Positions 8,402 to 16,846 are shown, counted from the stretch's first letter. The stretch is DNA of 64,000 nucleotides from Hymenobacter sp. HSC-4F20 (GCF_019599275.1 NZ_JAHZTD010000002.1:1-64000), one strand, 5' to 3'. Translations and numbers: made by a program. The notes: generated from the letters alone by a model not told the origin.

Positions 8402-9010
8402 TTAGATTTTCTTGGTATAGTCACCGTTTTTGGGTTTCAGGCTTCCTGTCAGGATACGTACCAAGTCAATAATAACTAGGATGAAGCCAATTAGAATGAT
8501 GCTCAGGAAAATCTGCAGAATACCTTTGCCAATGTAGCCCAGGTAGAAATCATGCACACCTAGACCACCCAGGAAGAAGCAAAGCAGCGCAGCTACAATC
8601 TGGCTTTTTCCCTCGTCGTTAGGAGCAGCGGCACGAGCTTTTTTGGAAGCTTTGTGCATGGCTTTGATGGTCGCCTTAGCCTCTTTTACTTCGCTGGCAG
8701 TGGGCGTTACTGTTTTCGTAGTGGTAGTAGAAGCGCTGTGCTTCTTCGTGTACGCTGCATACGTGTGAGTAGCTTTAGCAGCGGCAACCGGAGTTACAGC
8801 AGGCACCTCAGCTACCGAAGCAGTTAACTCCTCTGTAGCCGGGGCAGCTGTCATATCAGCCGCCTCAGCAACGGGAACAGAAACTATACGGCTGGCGGTA
8901 GTACCGTGATAGGCGCTGCTAGCTTGGCGAAAGCTATAGCTCTCTTTGCTGCAGGAGGCCAACGTCAGAGCCACAAAACCAGCTGACAATAGCGTGGAAA
9001 AGTTTTTCAT
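8402..9010 (-). CDS. TM2 domain-containing lipoprotein
   Basis: A 202-residue predicted lipoprotein. The signal peptide ends in a lipobox (LTLASC, Cys about residue 20), so it should be lipidated and exported. A Thr/Ala/Lys-rich low-complexity linker follows (about 30-135). The C-terminal TM2 domain (about 138-200) has the pattern GGLGVHDFYLGYIGKG and two hydrophobic segments separated by a short turn. TM2 proteins are common membrane proteins of unknown function. Joining a lipobox and linker to TM2 gives a protein tethered at both ends. The ATG at 9010 (KNFSTLL) gives a proper signal peptide; an in-frame ATG at 9022 would add four residues. It is monocistronic with its own terminator. Confidence 0.85.
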   Translation of the reverse strand: MKNFSTLLSAGFVALTLASCSKESYSFRQASSAYHGTTASRIVSVPVAEAADMTAAPATEELTASVAEVPAVTPVAAAKATHTYAAYTKKHSASTTTTKTVTPTASEVKEAKATIKAMHKASKKARAAAPNDEGKSQIVAALLCFFLGGLGVHDFYLGYIGKGILQIFLSIILIGFILVIIDLVRILTGSLKPKNGDYTKKI

Positions 9011-9259
9011 GAGGGGAAACATAAAAGGGTAAAATAAAAAAGGTAAAGCGCTCTGTGATAAAACGACAACAAATAGCCTTGTAGTCGATTTGCACGCTAA
9101 TATTAAACCTTTTGCCCCTGTAACCTGTTTAAGCGCCCGTTAATTTTTTCAACCAGAAAGCGCCTTCTCCCTAAATAACTGTATTTCAAAATATTAGCCA
9201 CGCATTTATTTCACAGAGTCTTTTGGTGCCTTGCTGCTGTTATGAGGGCTATCATAAAA

Positions 9260-9312
9260 AAGTATGGCGGCTAAATCTGAACCACTATGGTTCAGATTTA
9301 GCCGCCATACTT
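9260..9312 (-). terminator. Long hairpin terminator of the desaturase gene
   Basis: A perfect 25-bp inverted repeat (9260-9284 and 9288-9312) with a 3-base loop, followed on the minus strand by TTTTTT. The stem is unusually long for an intrinsic terminator and contains a full turn of AT-rich sequence next to the GC core. The region 9011-9259 upstream is AT-rich and shows no gene. Confidence 0.85.
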
Positions 9313-9345
9313 ATAAGGCCATACGGTTGAAAGCTAGTAAAGACC

Positions 9346-10410
9346 TTACCCCCTACCCAACTCCCGCAGGTGCGCCACGTGCGAAGCCACCGCGTAGCGC
9401 ATTTTGGGGTACTCGTTGTACTCAATGCCGAACTCCTCACACATCTGCCGGATGATCTTGTTCAGGGCGGGGTAGTGGACGTGGGAGATGTTGGGAAACA
9501 GGTGGTGCTCAACCTGGAAATTGAGGCCGCCCACCAGCCAGCTGATGACCTTGTTATCGGTAGCGAAGTTGGCGGTGGTTTTGATCTGGTGAATGGCCCA
9601 CTCGTCCTCAATCTTGCGAGTGGTTTCGTGGGGCACTACAAAGCTGGTATGCTCCACAGTGTGGGCCAACTGAAACACAATGCTCAGGGTAAAGCCCGCT
9701 ACCGCCATGAATACCAGGAAGCCGACCAGCCACGCTACGAAGCCGGTGGTGTAAATGGGCAGGGCCACGAACAGGCCCAGGTGCAGCACTTTGAAGCCCC
9801 AGAACACACCCTGGTCCGAAGCCGTCATCTTCTTGATGGGCATCTCCCCGATTTTGCCGCGGAAATACTTCTGGTAGTCCATGTAGAAAATCCAGGCGAT
9901 GAAGAGCAGGGCGTAGAAAAACCAGAAGTACAGGTGCTGGAAGCGGTGGAGCTTGCGGCGGGGCTGCTCGGGGCTGAGGCGCAGCCAAGGCTGGGCGTCC
10001 AGGTCGTCATCTACGCCTTCCACGTTGGTGTACATGTGGTGAATGAGGTTGTGCTTCATATTCCACATGAAGGAGTTGCCGCCCATCACGTTTAGGGTAA
10101 ACGCGGCAAACTGATTAATCCACTTGCTTTTGCTAAAGGAGCCGTGGGCACCGTCGTGCATAACGTTGAAGCCGATGGCCGCGCCGATGAAGCCCAGCAG
10201 GGCGCACTCCGCTACCCCCAACAAAGCCGAGGGCGTCCAGAACACGAGGTGCAAGTACACAGCCACGAAGGCGGCCGTGAGCAGGCAGGCTTTAAAGAGC
10301 AGGCGCTTGCCGCCGGTGGTGGACTTGCCGGCTTCCTGAAAATAGGCATTGGTGCGGCGCTTCAACTCTTGGTGAAAGGAGCGCGAGGCCGCGAATTTAG
10401 GTGCTTGCAT
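9346..10410 (-). CDS. Membrane fatty acid desaturase
   Basis: A 354-residue integral membrane di-iron desaturase that puts a double bond into acyl chains of lipids or acyl-CoA. The three histidine boxes are present: HDGAHGS near 107, HNLIHH near 143 and QVEHHLF near 304. The QxxHH form of the third box is typical of the front-end/linoleoyl-CoA desaturase family, although the cytochrome b5 domain of eukaryotic members is absent. Hydrophobic pairs lie at about 45-95 and 195-250. Regiospecificity cannot be read from sequence. In Bacteroidota such enzymes are thought to help adapt membranes to cold. A TATCTTTG box lies 26 bases upstream of the ATG, and a long hairpin ends the transcript. Confidence 0.92.
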   Translation of the reverse strand: MQAPKFAASRSFHQELKRRTNAYFQEAGKSTTGGKRLLFKACLLTAAFVAVYLHLVFWTPSALLGVAECALLGFIGAAIGFNVMHDGAHGSFSKSKWINQFAAFTLNVMGGNSFMWNMKHNLIHHMYTNVEGVDDDLDAQPWLRLSPEQPRRKLHRFQHLYFWFFYALLFIAWIFYMDYQKYFRGKIGEMPIKKMTASDQGVFWGFKVLHLGLFVALPIYTTGFVAWLVGFLVFMAVAGFTLSIVFQLAHTVEHTSFVVPHETTRKIEDEWAIHQIKTTANFATDNKVISWLVGGLNFQVEHHLFPNISHVHYPALNKIIRQMCEEFGIEYNEYPKMRYAVASHVAHLRELGRG

Positions 10411-10435
10411 AGGGGGTGGTGAGGAGAAACTACTG

Positions 10436-10443
10436 CAAAGATA
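10436..10443 (-). promoter_or_regulatory. Promoter box of the desaturase gene
   Basis: TATCTTTG on the minus strand, an exact -7 element, 25 bases before the ATG at 10410. It would give a very short leader. No -33 TTG was found at the expected spacing. Confidence 0.45.
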
Positions 10444-10569
10444 CCGGTTCTGCTGCCCTTGCTAGTGACTTGGCCCGGAAAGGCGAGATTTTATACCTCG
10501 TGGGTACTGGGGCCGGTAGGCACCACAGTGATGCGGCCTCTTCTCTAAGCTTACTGGCCTGAACTTCGT

Positions 10570-11838
10570 TCATTTCCGGACTACCTCTCCCCCGCCGGAC
10601 AGCGGCAACTTGGGCTGCAGCAAGGGCCGCAGAGCCGAGAGCGGCACAAATACCCGGATTTCACCCTGGGCGTAGGAGGCCACCTCGTAGGGAGCATACA
10701 CAAACACGGCTCCGCCACTGGTCAGGTACACATTGGAGGTAGCGGGCAGCGTGTTTTCAAACAGCGCGTCGGAGAGCGGTTGGTTGGGCTTTAGACCAAG
10801 AGCGGGACGTGCATAACGACCCAGTAGCTTTTCCAGCTGGGCTTCGGTGCCGGGTCGGAAAATATTGGCGGAGCGCAGGGGCCGGCCAGTGCGGGCATCG
10901 TAGCTGCAGACAGTAGTGCCGTAGTTGCCGTGGGCCCCACCCCCGTAGTAGTAGCCAAAGTACCCAATGCTCAGCAAGTCACCATCATTCCAGAGCACAT
11001 AGGTGCTGGCTTGGTCTTCGTAGCGCAGGGTAGCAAACGGGCGGTAGCTGCTCGTGTCTGCTTCCAGCTCCGTTAGCATAGAGCCGGCTTCCTCCTGATA
11101 ATCTTTGGTAAAGCTGTTCAGCTGCTCTTTCCAGAGAGCTTCCAGAGCAGGAACGGGCTGGGTATCGAGGGTGTCGCCGCGGAGGCCGCGGAGCAGGTTA
11201 TCGGCCAGGACCTCTTTCGCGGGCCCCGAAACCGGGACCAGCGCGTGCAGGGAAATACGGCCAGCAATGGTATCCTGCGGATGATCGGGGCGAGGCTTCA
11301 CGTTGGCCGCGAAGCTCCGCGACACAAATTGTACCCCTCGCGGGGGCTGCACCAACCGCAGTTGCACGGGCCGGCCGGCGCGGGTGCCCACCAGCAGGTT
11401 GCCCTGCGCACGCAACAGCCACGACGCCCCGTTCCGGTCAGCATCCAGCACTTCGGCGCTTACTTCGCGCACGTTCAAGCTGTCGGTGCCGGCGGGAGTG
11501 TCGCCGGCTAGCTCATAGGGATGCCCGTCGGCCGCGGAGTAGAATCCTGCTAACCTTCCCAGTGTCGATTCGCCGGGTGAGGCAGGCAGGCACTGCAGGT
11601 GCACCGTAATGCTGTCTGATGAGCCGGGTAGCACGCCCCGGTACTGGCGGTACCAAGTGCCAGGGGAGTTGGCGGGCGCGGCAGGGCTGGTCAAGACGGG
11701 TGGGCCGGCGGTCTGGGTAGCCTGGGTAGCCGAAGAATCAGAGTGGGAGTTACAGGCGGGCAACAGCAGGGCGGCGATGGTTACTGCCCCGGGACCACAC
11801 CACCCCGCAAGCGAACGAAGAAAGAAGGGGAAGCTCAT
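10570..11838 (-). CDS. DUF3298 (RsiV-like) lipoprotein
   Basis: A 422-residue predicted lipoprotein. The signal ends in LLLPAC (lipobox Cys about 29), followed by a Ser/Thr/Pro-rich linker. Residues 55-170 form an unassigned beta-rich domain. The C-terminal half (about 190-410) has the features of the DUF4163/DUF3298 pair: YYGGGAHGNYG, a paired strand about RTGRPL, and the final VFVYAPYEVASYAQGEIRVFVPL. In Gram-positive RsiV this module binds lysozyme; in Bacteroidota its ligand is unknown. The open frame extends 139 codons further upstream, across the promoter region and into the opposing hydrolase gene. The ATG at 11838 starts exactly at a signal peptide and is chosen. It is divergent from the hydrolase at 11980. 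Confidence 0.82.
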   Translation of the reverse strand: MSFPFFLRSLAGWCGPGAVTIAALLLPACNSHSDSSATQATQTAGPPVLTSPAAPANSPGTWYRQYRGVLPGSSDSITVHLQCLPASPGESTLGRLAGFYSAADGHPYELAGDTPAGTDSLNVREVSAEVLDADRNGASWLLRAQGNLLVGTRAGRPVQLRLVQPPRGVQFVSRSFAANVKPRPDHPQDTIAGRISLHALVPVSGPAKEVLADNLLRGLRGDTLDTQPVPALEALWKEQLNSFTKDYQEEAGSMLTELEADTSSYRPFATLRYEDQASTYVLWNDGDLLSIGYFGYYYGGGAHGNYGTTVCSYDARTGRPLRSANIFRPGTEAQLEKLLGRYARPALGLKPNQPLSDALFENTLPATSNVYLTSGGAVFVYAPYEVASYAQGEIRVFVPLSALRPLLQPKLPLSGGGEVVRK

Positions 11839-11979
11839 CCGCCAAAGAACGCAGAATTTGGCTTTGTGGTCTGGGGCGTGCAACATCTTGGCATAAGCGG
11901 GCCACCCAGGGAAGCTCAGGCGTATGTAGGCACACAGTTTCTCCGATATCCATACCAACCACCTCTTTCTTTCCTGATT

Positions 11980-12840
11980 ATGAGCTACATTAAAGTAGGC
12001 CAAGATGCTAATGGCGAAGACGTAAAACTTCACTACATCGACCAAGGTACTGGCAACCCTATTGTGTTGATTCACGGCTGGCCCGCCACCTACGAAATGT
12101 GGGAATATCAGCTCGCCGAGCTGCCCAAGCACGGCAATCGGGTCGTAGCGTATACCCGCCGTGGCTTCGGCAACTCCTCTAAAACCTGGGAAGGCAACGA
12201 CTACGATACCTTCGCCGAGGACCTGAACGCGGTGCTGGAAACCCTGAACCTGCAAAATGTGACGCTGGTAGGCTTCTCTATGGGTGGCGGCGAAGTGGCT
12301 CGCTACATGAGCCGCTACGGTGGAGCCCGCGTGGCGCGTGTAGCCTTTGTATCAGCCGTAACGCCCTTCCTGCTCAAAACCGACGACAACCCCGACGGGG
12401 CCGATAAATCGGTGTTTGATGACATGGTTGAGAATATCCGTAAAGACCGTTTCGACTTCCTGCAGAGCTTTGGCAAGAAATTCTTCGGTGTGGGCACTAT
12501 CAAGCACCCGGTAAGCCAGGCTACGCTGGATTGGATGCAGTCGATGTGCCAGCTGGCTTCGCCCCGTGCTACCGAGCAGTGCGTGTACGCCTTCGCCGCC
12601 ACCGACTTCCGCCAGGATTTGGCTACCCTGAAAGTTCCTACCCTGGTTATTCACGGCAGCAGCGACGAAACCGTGCCACCAAAAAACAGTGGGGAACGGA
12701 TGACCCAATACGTGCCGCACGCCCAGTTTATTGAGTACAGCGGCGCTCCGCACGGCCTGTTCGTAACCGAAAAAGAGCGCCTAAACCGCGACCTGCTGGC
12801 CTTCGCCAGCGGTGGTACGGTAGATAGCAGCTCCTACTAA
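11980..12840 (+). CDS. Alpha/beta hydrolase, chloroperoxidase/esterase type
   Basis: A 286-residue cytoplasmic alpha/beta hydrolase like the cofactor-free haloperoxidases/arylesterases. The oxyanion segment HGWPAT is near 36, and the nucleophile elbow GFSMGGGE carries the catalytic Ser near 102. The acid is in HGSSDETVP near 230 and the His in GAPHGLF near 258. Unlike typical non-heme chloroperoxidases, a charged cap segment of about 50 residues (KSVFDDMVENIRKDR) follows strand 6. Family members hydrolyse esters or lactones; the peracid halogenation activity is incidental. The frame is open upstream, but ATG 11980 begins the conserved first strand (VKLHYIDQGTG). It ends 19 bases before a strong bidirectional terminator. 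Confidence 0.9.
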   Translation: MSYIKVGQDANGEDVKLHYIDQGTGNPIVLIHGWPATYEMWEYQLAELPKHGNRVVAYTRRGFGNSSKTWEGNDYDTFAEDLNAVLETLNLQNVTLVGFSMGGGEVARYMSRYGGARVARVAFVSAVTPFLLKTDDNPDGADKSVFDDMVENIRKDRFDFLQSFGKKFFGVGTIKHPVSQATLDWMQSMCQLASPRATEQCVYAFAATDFRQDLATLKVPTLVIHGSSDETVPPKNSGERMTQYVPHAQFIEYSGAPHGLFVTEKERLNRDLLAFASGGTVDSSSY

Positions 12841-12858
12841 TACCAAAGCCTGCTGAAT

Positions 12859-12923
12859 AGGCCTAAGTAAAAAGCCGTCCCTGAAACCAACATAGTTTCA
12901 GGGACGGCTTTTTACTTAGGCCT
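12859..12923. terminator. Very long bidirectional terminator
   Basis: A perfect 29-bp inverted repeat (12859-12887 and 12895-12923) with a 7-base loop. It contains aaaaagccgtccctgaaac and its complement, so it has a GC core with A/T tracts in both directions. It lies between the convergent hydrolase and the small lipoprotein gene. Confidence 0.9.
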
Positions 12924-12952
12924 GGCTTAACTCAATGAGAAGCCCCTACCTA

Positions 12953-13330
12953 CTAAGGTTTGGCAAGCGTCAACGAAATCCGCCGATTGGCGAGGTCGGT
13001 CACGTTCAACTCGTAGGTGTACTTACCGGCTTTCAAGGGCGTTTCTCCTACGTAATCTATCGGTTGCCATACTAGCTGCTGGCCATTTGCCATTACCCGC
13101 ACATAGGCATACGAGTACGCCTCAGAGAATGCGCTGTACTCAGAGCTTTGCCCTGCGCGCAAACTCCCGTAGAGGTGCGAGCCACCCGGGGAAGTAACAT
13201 ACACGCTATCAAGCTGATAGATACTGTTGTTCTTTACCCGAATAAGAACCTCCTCAGATTCCTCCTTATGGCAGGCTGTTCCCAGTAAAGCGCTCAGCCC
13301 GAGGCTTATGACTACTATACCCTGCTTCAT
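12953..13330 (-). CDS. Small lipoprotein, function unknown
   Basis: A 125-residue predicted lipoprotein with signal MKQGIVVISLGLSALLGTAC (lipobox LGTAC). The mature part is a single small domain with alternating strands (VLIRVKNNSIYQLDSVYV, SHLYGSLRAGQSSEYSAF, TYELNVTDL). It resembles the beta-sandwich lipoproteins common in Bacteroidota, but I do not recognise a named family. It is monocistronic, with no promoter match of good quality upstream. Base composition is a little more AT-rich than its neighbours. Confidence 0.75.
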   Translation of the reverse strand: MKQGIVVISLGLSALLGTACHKEESEEVLIRVKNNSIYQLDSVYVTSPGGSHLYGSLRAGQSSEYSAFSEAYSYAYVRVMANGQQLVWQPIDYVGETPLKAGKYTYELNVTDLANRRISLTLAKP

Positions 13331-13414
13331 ACCCAGTTATATGGTGAATATCTTTCACTAAGCTGAGGCAGGATAGTAAGCCAGAGTTGCATGGGCAGCC
13401 CTCGATTCAACAAA

Positions 13415-13446
13415 AAAACCGGCCAGCCCCGAGGGCTGCCGGTTTT
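13415..13446 (-). terminator. Terminator overlapping the HNH gene stop
   Basis: The stem aaaaccggccagccc/gggctgccggtttt has one bulged base and is followed on the minus strand by further T (aaaaccgg preceded by AAAA on the plus strand). The upstream arm includes the last bases of the HNH gene. Confidence 0.8.
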
Positions 13447-13939
13447 AGTGGAGGTAGGGATGCCAGTTTTGGTCGAGGGTACCAGCGCTGAGCTTAAGGA
13501 ATCCCGTAAGGGTAGGCTTTTTCGGCTGCTGCCGGATGGTGAGGCCGGCTTCCTGCGGGGTGCGGTGGCCTTTGGCGTGGTTGCACCGCGCGCAGGCCGT
13601 GAGCAGGTTGCTCCAACTGGAATCCCCTCCCCTACTTCGAGGTAGCACGTGGTCGAGGGTCAGGTTTTTCGTGGAGCCGCAGTACTGGCACTCGAAATGG
13701 TCCCGCTTCATGACGTTGTGCCGGCTTAGGGCAATGCCTTTATAGGGTACGCGCACGTAGCGCTGCAACCGGATAATGCTGGGCTTGGGGTAGGCCTTGC
13801 TTACCGTGCGCAGCACCCCGTTTTCCGACTTGGCAATTAGCTCGGCCTTTTCCAAAAACAGAAGTACGAAAGCCTTCTGTACACTGCACAGCGTGATAGC
13901 CGTGTAGTCACCGTTTAACACAAGCACTTTTTGGTCCAT
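13445..13939 (-). CDS. HNH endonuclease
   Basis: A 164-residue protein with a classic HNH nuclease domain in the middle. CQYCGS (first zinc-knuckle pair) is near 84, LDHVLPRSRGG (DH catalytic pair) near 96, NLLTACARCNHAKG (Asn and second Cys pair) near 116, and TPQEAGL follows. The N-terminal 75 residues (VLNGDYTAITLCSVQKAF) form the conserved lead-in of the common stand-alone bacterial HNH proteins. These proteins are widespread and chromosomal, and their function is mostly unproven; no methyltransferase or phage gene is nearby to suggest restriction. The predicted stop codon overlaps the terminator hairpin. Confidence 0.9.
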   Translation of the reverse strand: MDQKVLVLNGDYTAITLCSVQKAFVLLFLEKAELIAKSENGVLRTVSKAYPKPSIIRLQRYVRVPYKGIALSRHNVMKRDHFECQYCGSTKNLTLDHVLPRSRGGDSSWSNLLTACARCNHAKGHRTPQEAGLTIRQQPKKPTLTGFLKLSAGTLDQNWHPYLH

Positions 13940-14050
13940 ACACGCTAAGGAAAAAGAATCTGGTCTGCCAGAAAGCTAGATGATTCTTAGCGCATTAACA
14001 ATAGCCAATCCGTTTAGTTTGGCAGGCAGCCCGGGCGTGGTAAGGCCGAG

Positions 14051-14857
14051 CTAGTCGTCGGGGAGGATGCGCTTAATTAGGCGCAGCTTGTGGCTGTACT
14101 TCTGCCAGTCGCGGCGGAAGATACCGTTGTGGTCGAGGGGGTCGATGCGCACCTCGCCGCTGGCATGAATGATTTGCTGGTCTTCCAGCAGCAGGCCCAC
14201 GTGAATGATGCGGCCATCGGCATTATCAAAGAAGGCCAGGTCGCCCGGTCGGGTCTGGGCCACGAAATGAACCTGCTGCCCCACATGAATCTGCTGGTGC
14301 GCATCGCGCGGGAGCTGCACGCCCACGAGGCCATAGAGCTGCTGCATCAGCCCCGAGCAATCAATACCGAACAGCGTTTTGCCACCCCACAAATACGGCG
14401 ACTTCAGAAACGTGAGAGCCATTTTCTGAAGCAGGCGCAGGCGCTGGTCGGCGGGGCCGTGCGGGCCGTGGCCGTTTTGCGGGTTGGTGGCGGCGCCATT
14501 GTAGAACATCTGCCGCTCGCCCAGGCGCAGGGTCATGCCATCGTAGAAGGGTAGGCGCGTGCCCAGCGTTACCGGGATGCGGGTGTCGGCGTCACTGACC
14601 ATCTGCACTACATCCAGGGTGCGGGGGTGGTCCTGGGCCTGCCACGCCTGCAGGTACTCCGGCGTCACGGGCAGGTGCTGCTTCACGTCAATCCAGCCTA
14701 CGTACTGGTCGGCGGCTAGCTGAATCTGACGCCATTGGTCCTGGGTCCGCAAAATGGAATAGCACTCCCCGAAGATGAGCTGCGTAACAATTTCGGCCTT
14801 GTCCGTGGGCTCGGCCCGCACCGGCACTACGCTCAGGGCGCATATTCCGTAATCCAC
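14051..14857 (-). CDS. NlpC/P60 (C40) peptidase with SH3 domain
   Basis: A 268-residue cell-wall peptidase of the C40 family, expected to cut gamma-D-glutamyl-diaminopimelate links in peptidoglycan stem peptides. The N-terminal bacterial SH3 region (1-60, EIVTQLIFGECYSILR, WRQIQLAADQYVGWID) targets it to substrate. A second SH3-like part follows to about 125. The NlpC/P60 domain starts at about 135: FGIDCSGLMQQ carries the catalytic Cys near 165, GDLAFF is the conserved turn and IIHVGLLLED carries the His near 216. No signal peptide is visible, which resembles cytoplasmic recycling enzymes of this family such as YkfC. The start is GTG at 14857; no in-frame ATG is close. Octamer repeats lie immediately 5'. 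Confidence 0.9.
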   Translation of the reverse strand: MDYGICALSVVPVRAEPTDKAEIVTQLIFGECYSILRTQDQWRQIQLAADQYVGWIDVKQHLPVTPEYLQAWQAQDHPRTLDVVQMVSDADTRIPVTLGTRLPFYDGMTLRLGERQMFYNGAATNPQNGHGPHGPADQRLRLLQKMALTFLKSPYLWGGKTLFGIDCSGLMQQLYGLVGVQLPRDAHQQIHVGQQVHFVAQTRPGDLAFFDNADGRIIHVGLLLEDQQIIHASGEVRIDPLDHNGIFRRDWQKYSHKLRLIKRILPDD

Positions 14858-14858
14858 T

Positions 14859-15024
14859 GAGTGAATGAGTAGTTGAGTGAATGAGTGAATCGCTGTTGAA
14901 GTAGCGCGGAAACCCTGGTTGAGCAGCTCACTCTTTATATAATTTACACGAAGCTCCCGTTTAAACGGTAATCAGCCAAACATCTGCCTAAAAACTCACT
15001 ATTTCGCTACCTCACTGTTTCACC
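14859..15024. repeat. Degenerate octamer repeat pair (copy A)
   Basis: The left arm 14859-14890 is exactly four octamers: gagtgaat, gagtagtt, gagtgaat, gagtgaat. The right arm from 14995 reads ctcactat, ttcgctac, ctcactgt, ttcacc. The arms are imperfectly complementary and face each other across about 104 bases of AT-rich sequence between smpB and the C40 peptidase gene. They belong to the YTCACYAY family also seen at 21.5, 22.5, 24.8 and 61.3 kb. Confidence 0.7.
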
Positions 15025-15497
15025 TAATAGTCTCGGGCGCGGTCCATTTCCCGCTTCTGGTCTTTGGCTTTCAGGTCGTCGCGCTTGTCGAAGAGCTTTT
15101 TGCCTTTGGCCAGGGCAATTTCCAGCTTGGCAAAGCCCCGGTCGTTCACAAACATCCGGATAGGAATGATGGTGAGGCCTTGCTCCTGGTTTTTGTTGGC
15201 CAACTGTTTCAGCTCGCGCTTGTTGAGCAGCAGCTTGCGCGGACGGGTAGGCTCGTGGTTGTTGTAGGTGCCTTCAGTGTACTTGGCAATGGTGAGGTTG
15301 TGCACCCACAGGCTGCCATCGGGGTGGAAGGTGCAGAAACCGTCCTGAATCTGGACGCTACCCTCCCGGATGCTCTTGATTTCAGTGCCTTGCAGCATAA
15401 TGCCCGCGTCGTACTTTACCAGGAAAGCATACTCGTGACTGGCGCGGCGGTTCAGGATGTTGACGCGCTTGGGCGTATCGTCTTTTTGTTTGGCCAT
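15024..15497 (-). CDS. smpB: SsrA-binding protein
   Basis: Binds tmRNA and brings it to stalled ribosomes for trans-translation. The 157 residues match the family. Conserved stretches are NRRASHEY near 15, GIMLQGTEIKSIREG near 32, the FCTF and LWVHNLTIAKY strands, and RPRKLLLNKRE. The C-terminal tail is basic (KGKKLFDKRDDLKAKDQKR), as needed to enter the mRNA channel. The frame is open for 78 codons upstream, into the end of tsaD, but ATG at 15497 (AKQKDD) is the family start. It lies 96 bases after tsaD on the same strand. The tmRNA gene itself was not found in the window. Confidence 0.95.
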   Translation of the reverse strand: MAKQKDDTPKRVNILNRRASHEYAFLVKYDAGIMLQGTEIKSIREGSVQIQDGFCTFHPDGSLWVHNLTIAKYTEGTYNNHEPTRPRKLLLNKRELKQLANKNQEQGLTIIPIRMFVNDRGFAKLEIALAKGKKLFDKRDDLKAKDQKREMDRARDY

Positions 15498-15592
15498 GGG
15501 AATGGGCCGCGAAGAAAGCGGCGTAAGCAGGATTCGCAAATGCAGGGGGCAAGGTTGCGAATAAGTAAGGGGGTAGCAAAAAAGCCGCCGGG

Positions 15593-16600
15593 CTAGGCCA
15601 GCTTCAGGCGCGGGTCGGAGCTGACGAGCTGATCGGCGAAGTCGCCGGCTTGGTACTGAAACTGAGCCGTCATGGCCACCATGCCGGCATTGTCGGTGCA
15701 GTATTGGAAGGCCGGAATAAACACCTGCCAACCCTGGGCCTCAGCTTCGTCTTGTAGCGCTTGACGCAGGCCGCTGTTGGCAGCTACCCCGCCGGCGAGG
15801 GCAATTTGGGTGAGGCCTTGGTCGTGGGCGGCGCGGCGCAGTTGGCGCAGCAAGGTCTGGATGATGGTATGCTGGATGCTGGCACAGAGGTCGGCCAGGT
15901 TTTCCTGCACGAAGTTCAGATTCTGATCCGTCTCCTTTTTCAGGAAATAGAGCACCGAAGTTTTCAGCCCGCTAAATGAGAAGTCGTAGCCGGGCATGGC
16001 ACCTACCGGGAAGGGGAAGCGGGTAGAGTTTCCCTGGCGGGCGAGCTTATCGAGGTGGGGACCACCAGGATACGGCAGCCCGAGTAGCTTGGCGGTTTTG
16101 TCGAAGGCTTCGCCAGCCGCGTCATCAATGGTCTGGCCGATGATTTCCATATCCAGGGCGCTGCGCACCACCACCAGTTGGGTGTGGCCGCCACTCACGG
16201 TAAGGCACAGAAAAGGAAACACCGGGCGCGGCGCATCAATAAAATGAGCCAGAATGTGGGCTCGCATGTGGTTTACGGCAATCAGGGGCTTGCCCAGGGC
16301 CAGGGCCAGGGTTTTGGCGAACATGCCGCCTACCAGCAAGGAGCCCAGCAAGCCCGGCCCCTGGGTAAACGCTACGGCATCCAGGTCCTGCTTGGTAATA
16401 CCGGCTTTCTGCAAGGCCGCTTCTACTACCGGAATCAGGTGTTGCTGGTGGGCACGCGAGGCCAATTCGGGCACTACCCCACCGTACTGCTCGTGCACCT
16501 GCTGGGTAGCCACCACGTTGGAGCGGATTTCGCCGCCCGCCAATACAGCGGCCGAAGTATCGTCGCAGGAAGACTCAATAGCGAGAATGACAGGATGCAT
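15593..16600 (-). CDS. tsaD: tRNA N6-adenosine threonylcarbamoyltransferase
   Basis: Transfers the threonylcarbamoyl group onto A37 of ANN-decoding tRNAs (t6A), working with TsaB, TsaC and TsaE in the cytoplasm. The 335-residue ASKHA-fold protein shows ESSCDDTSAAV at the N-terminus, the metal-binding HMRAHILAH near 110, VSGGHTQLV near 135, GEAFDKTAKLLGLPYPGGP near 165, FSFSGLKTSVL near 205 and LAGGVAANSGLR near 275. The ATG at 16600 immediately precedes the first strand. Transcribed toward smpB and divergent from tamB, an arrangement often seen in Bacteroidota. Confidence 0.97.
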   Translation of the reverse strand: MHPVILAIESSCDDTSAAVLAGGEIRSNVVATQQVHEQYGGVVPELASRAHQQHLIPVVEAALQKAGITKQDLDAVAFTQGPGLLGSLLVGGMFAKTLALALGKPLIAVNHMRAHILAHFIDAPRPVFPFLCLTVSGGHTQLVVVRSALDMEIIGQTIDDAAGEAFDKTAKLLGLPYPGGPHLDKLARQGNSTRFPFPVGAMPGYDFSFSGLKTSVLYFLKKETDQNLNFVQENLADLCASIQHTIIQTLLRQLRRAAHDQGLTQIALAGGVAANSGLRQALQDEAEAQGWQVFIPAFQYCTDNAGMVAMTAQFQYQAGDFADQLVSSDPRLKLA

Positions 16601-16838
16601 GGGAGGAAAAACTGAGGTATGAAAGGTGCTACTAGCTTTATATAAAAGACAGCACTCGTTATGTACTTACTACTGGCCTGCTACCCCTAACAGAGGTAGA
16701 ATGTATTAGGGTTTTATCGCGCAAAGGTCGGGGCAAAACACCAGATTGCCGCCGGCTGCGTTTTTACCTAACCCTGGCACCGCCCGTAACGTTTTTTCGC
16801 CGGGCTTATTTGCCAGGCAACGGTCGGGGCTAACCCTG

Positions 16839-16846
16839 TATCTTTG
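16839..16846 (+). promoter_or_regulatory. Promoter box of the tamB operon
   Basis: TATCTTTG, an exact -7 element. Transcription should start near 16852, so a TTG codon at 16861 would have almost no leader while the GTG at 16885 would have about 32 bases. This favours the GTG as the tamB start. Confidence 0.5.

Noticed and set aside
13391..13645. An 84-codon plus-strand frame opposite the HNH gene
   Set aside because: It begins in the terminator and covers the nuclease in antisense; there is no independent support.
13445..13939. HNH nuclease as part of a restriction system or homing element
   Set aside because: There is no methyltransferase, intron or phage gene next to it; stand-alone HNH proteins of this form are common chromosomal genes.
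14859..15024. A CRISPR array
   Set aside because: The repeat unit is 8 bp without spacers; no cas gene is in the window.
15024..15100. tmRNA gene next to smpB
   Set aside because: No tRNA-like ends or tag reading frame were found in the flanks of smpB.
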